Notes under the pieces: model-generated | What the model was told of the DNA's origin: nothing | Seen by the model: the letters and a program-made list of their open reading frames with translations, nothing else | The model's database searches: none | Position numbers and translations under genes: made by a program | NCBI GenBank assembly: GCA_023433825.1 | Contig: JAEYTU010000445.1 | Coordinates: 1 to 8,420 of the forward strand | Length of the DNA: 8,420 nucleotides | Source: Planctomycetota bacterium | GTDB lineage: Bacteria; Planctomycetota; UBA1135; UBA2386 | Direction of reading: 5' to 3' | In this document: positions 6,795-8,420 of the stretch, piece after piece | Layout of the letters: every line of letters begins with the position of its first letter | Numbering within the stretch: the first letter of the stretch is position 1

Positions 6795-6817
6795 GAACGG
6801 AGCCTGACGTTCCGTTC
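6795..6817. repeat. Inverted repeat between the dehydrogenase and PhoX genes
   Basis: GAACGGA (6795-6801) and TCCGTTC (6811-6817) are perfect 7-bp inverted copies around a 9-nt loop, beginning 4 nt after the dehydrogenase stop. No T-run follows. It could be a weak 3' hairpin for the glycan operon or part of a regulatory site for PhoX, as its right arm overlaps the direct repeat at 6813-6830. Confidence 0.5.
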
Positions 6818-6830
6818 ATCCAGCGTTCAC
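6813..6830 (+). promoter_or_regulatory. Candidate PhoB (Pho) box upstream of the PhoX gene
   Basis: CGTTCAT-CCAG-CGTTCAC is two 7-bp direct repeats separated by 4 bp, an 11-bp period. This is the layout of the PhoB box (CTGTCAT-N4-CTGTCAT/C); each copy matches 5 of 7 positions, including the TCA core. It ends 56 bp before the ATG of a phosphatase gene, where phosphate-starvation control would be expected. No clear -10 box is seen downstream. The spacing and location are seen; PhoB control is inferred. Confidence 0.45.
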
Positions 6831-6886
6831 GGCGACCGCGATCGTCGAGCGCGTCTCCGTTCGCCGAAGTTCGTCCCCGCCGCTCG

Positions 6887-8420
6887 ATGTCGTCGATGTC
6901 CCACTCTGCTGCTCTGGCCGTCGTGCTGACCGCCGTTTCCGCGTTGGCGACGGCGCAGCAACCCGCGCCGACACCCGTGCCGTCGGACGCACCGCTGTCG
7001 TCGTTGGCCGCCGTCACACTGCGCGCCGAGTTCGGCGGCCACCTGTTCACACTCCCGCAGTTGTTGCGCGTGCGGGTCCACCAGTACGCGGCCGGCACAC
7101 TCGGCGACGCCGAGTTTCCGCTCGCGAACGGCTATGCCGACGAACTTCGCACGCTGCCCGAGCTGCGCGGCGACGTCGTCGTCTCGTGGTTCGACCCGCT
7201 GACCGACGACATGTCGGCCGCCGCGCCGCGTTTCGGGGCCAACGTCGACTACGTCGCCTGGTTCGGCGACGGCTGGGATCGCGACTGGAAGGACGGCGTC
7301 GTCGGCGGTCCGCCGCAGTGGAACGGCAGCGGCACGGCTGGCCTGTTGTGGGTCAATCACGAGTACATCTCGAACTCGCCACCGACGACGACGTCGGCGC
7401 CGACCGGGCAGATGGCGACGCTCGCACGGTTCCTGCGCGCGCACGGCGTGCTGACGAACGACGTGACGTCGAACGTTTGGTCGCGGCCCGACGTCGACAC
7501 GTTCCTGCGTTGGTCGAAGCGCGAACTCGGCGGGAGCCTGATGCGGGTCGAGCAGGACTTGGAGACGTTGCGTTGGCGTCTGGTCCGCGACGCCGGCAAT
7601 CGCCGCTACGACGGCACGAGTGCGACGCTGCTGCGCATCACCGGCTATCGCACGCTGACGACCGATCACGACGACGACGGCCGCCCTCTGCCCGACGGCG
7701 TCGTCGCCGGAATCCTCGGCGATTGCTCCGGCGGACAATCACCGTGGGGGACGATCTTCACAGCCGAGGAGAACGTTCAGGACTACTACGGCGACCTCGA
7801 GACCTGCTGGAGCGTCGATCAGCGCTTCCTGCGCGGCCAAGGGTTCGACGCTGGCGCCCGGATCCGGCCCCCGCATGCGCCGAGCCGCGCCGCCGAGTAC
7901 GGCCAGATGGCGAACGCCGCCGAACGCCATGCGCGCGACAACCACGGCTTCCTCGTCGAGATCGATCCGAAGGCGCCGGCCGGCCGCGCGTACACGAGCG
8001 TCGCGAACGAGGGCGATGGCACCGGGCATCGCAAACTTGGTGGAATGGGTCGCGCGCGGTGGGAGAACGCGACGTTCGCCGTCGACCGCGACCATCGTCT
8101 GTTCGACGGCAAGCCGATCGTCGTCTACGGCGGCGACGACCGACGCAGCGGGCGCGTGTTCAAGTTCGTCAGCCGCGATCCGTATCGCGTCGGCATGACG
8201 GCCGGCGAGGTGCGTGCGCTGCTCGACGTCGGCTCGGTGCACGTCGCGCATTTCGACGGCCTCGACAATCGGAACGGCTACGACCTGCTCCGCACCGGCG
8301 CATTGCCGACCGAGTCCGCGCCGGGCCAGGGTCGCTGGATCCACTTGTCGGTCGACAGCGAGGACGTGGCGCCGAACGCGAAGGCGCTCGGCAAGCCGGG
8401 AACGACGGTCGGCGCCGCAT
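6887..8420 (+). CDS. phoX: PhoX-type alkaline phosphatase (DUF839 family), 3' end cut
   Basis: The visible 511 residues match PhoX, an exported iron- and calcium-dependent phosphomonoesterase that releases phosphate from organic esters. Motifs in order are LWVNHEYISN (H158, E159), GDCSGGQSPWGTIFTAEEN with the family cysteine C280 and E294/E295, HGFLVEIDP (353-361), KLGGMGRARWENATF (383 on; E393) and YGGDDRRSGRVFKFVS (414-429). PhoX proteins are usually 600-700 residues, so roughly 100-200 are missing at the edge. With the ATG at 6887, residues 1-23 look like a signal peptide (hydrophobic 8-23, cleavage near ATA/QQ), but the n-region has no Arg or Lys and the usual Tat twin arginine is absent. 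An in-frame GTG at 6788 would add 33 residues including RSRRPR and RPRRSM. The added stretch has weaker third-position GC (21 of 32 codons by hand), so I kept the ATG. Confidence 0.82.
   Translation, partial: MSSMSHSAALAVVLTAVSALATAQQPAPTPVPSDAPLSSLAAVTLRAEFGGHLFTLPQLLRVRVHQYAAGTLGDAEFPLANGYADELRTLPELRGDVVVSWFDPLTDDMSAAAPRFGANVDYVAWFGDGWDRDWKDGVVGGPPQWNGSGTAGLLWVNHEYISNSPPTTTSAPTGQMATLARFLRAHGVLTNDVTSNVWSRPDVDTFLRWSKRELGGSLMRVEQDLETLRWRLVRDAGNRRYDGTSATLLRITGYRTLTTDHDDDGRPLPDGVVAGILGDCSGGQSPWGTIFTAEENVQDYYGDLETCWSVDQRFLRGQGFDAGARIRPPHAPSRAAEYGQMANAAERHARDNHGFLVEIDPKAPAGRAYTSVANEGDGTGHRKLGGMGRARWENATFAVDRDHRLFDGKPIVVYGGDDRRSGRVFKFVSRDPYRVGMTAGEVRALLDVGSVHVAHFDGLDNRNGYDLLRTGALPTESAPGQGRWIHLSVDSEDVAPNAKALGKPGTTVGAA

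Noticed and set aside
6827..8344. Two minus-strand open frames of 303 and 201 codons
   Set aside because: They are antisense to PhoX, which carries several family motifs along the same stretch.

Overview
This is a high-GC bacterial window. Codons end mostly in G or C, and GTCGTCGAC-like runs recur throughout. It holds eight protein-coding genes and no RNA genes, insertion sequences or CRISPR array that I can see. The organism cannot be named from the sequence. The exported PhoX-type protein, the polysaccharide-type sugar genes and the rarity of strong Shine-Dalgarno sites would fit a high-GC Gram-negative lineage such as Planctomycetota, Acidobacteriota or Myxococcota, but this is a weak inference.

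Positions 1-3800, minus strand: one operon read right to left, lipA, E1 alpha, E1 beta, E2 (the E2 gene runs off the left edge). The E1 alpha, E1 beta and E2 sequences resemble branched-chain 2-oxoacid dehydrogenase subunits more than pyruvate dehydrogenase. LipA makes the lipoyl cofactor that the E2 lipoyl domain (Lys44) needs, so the operon pairs a lipoate-dependent complex with its cofactor synthase. lipA and E1 alpha overlap by one base (TGATG), with a GGAG site inside the end of lipA, which suggests translational coupling. No E3 (dihydrolipoamide dehydrogenase) is in view.

Positions 3801-3946: a divergent intergenic region. It holds a perfect 6-4-6 inverted repeat (GATACT-GCCT-AGTATC), a good candidate operator for the TetR-family regulator at 3947-4615, which may control itself and the dehydrogenase operon.

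Positions 4709-6791, plus strand: a DPM1-like family 2 glycosyltransferase, then after 13 bp a WbpA-type UDP-N-acetylglucosamine 6-dehydrogenase. Together they suggest synthesis of a surface glycan containing an acidic sugar.

Positions 6792-8420, plus strand: a PhoX/DUF839-type alkaline phosphatase, cut by the right edge. Just upstream are two 7-bp direct repeats spaced like a PhoB box, partly overlapping an inverted repeat. The start codon is uncertain. The downstream ATG gives a signal peptide with no basic residues, while an upstream GTG that overlaps the previous stop would add a stretch with twin arginines.

I found no clearly novel system. The most testable observations are the two candidate regulatory sites and the PhoX export-signal question.
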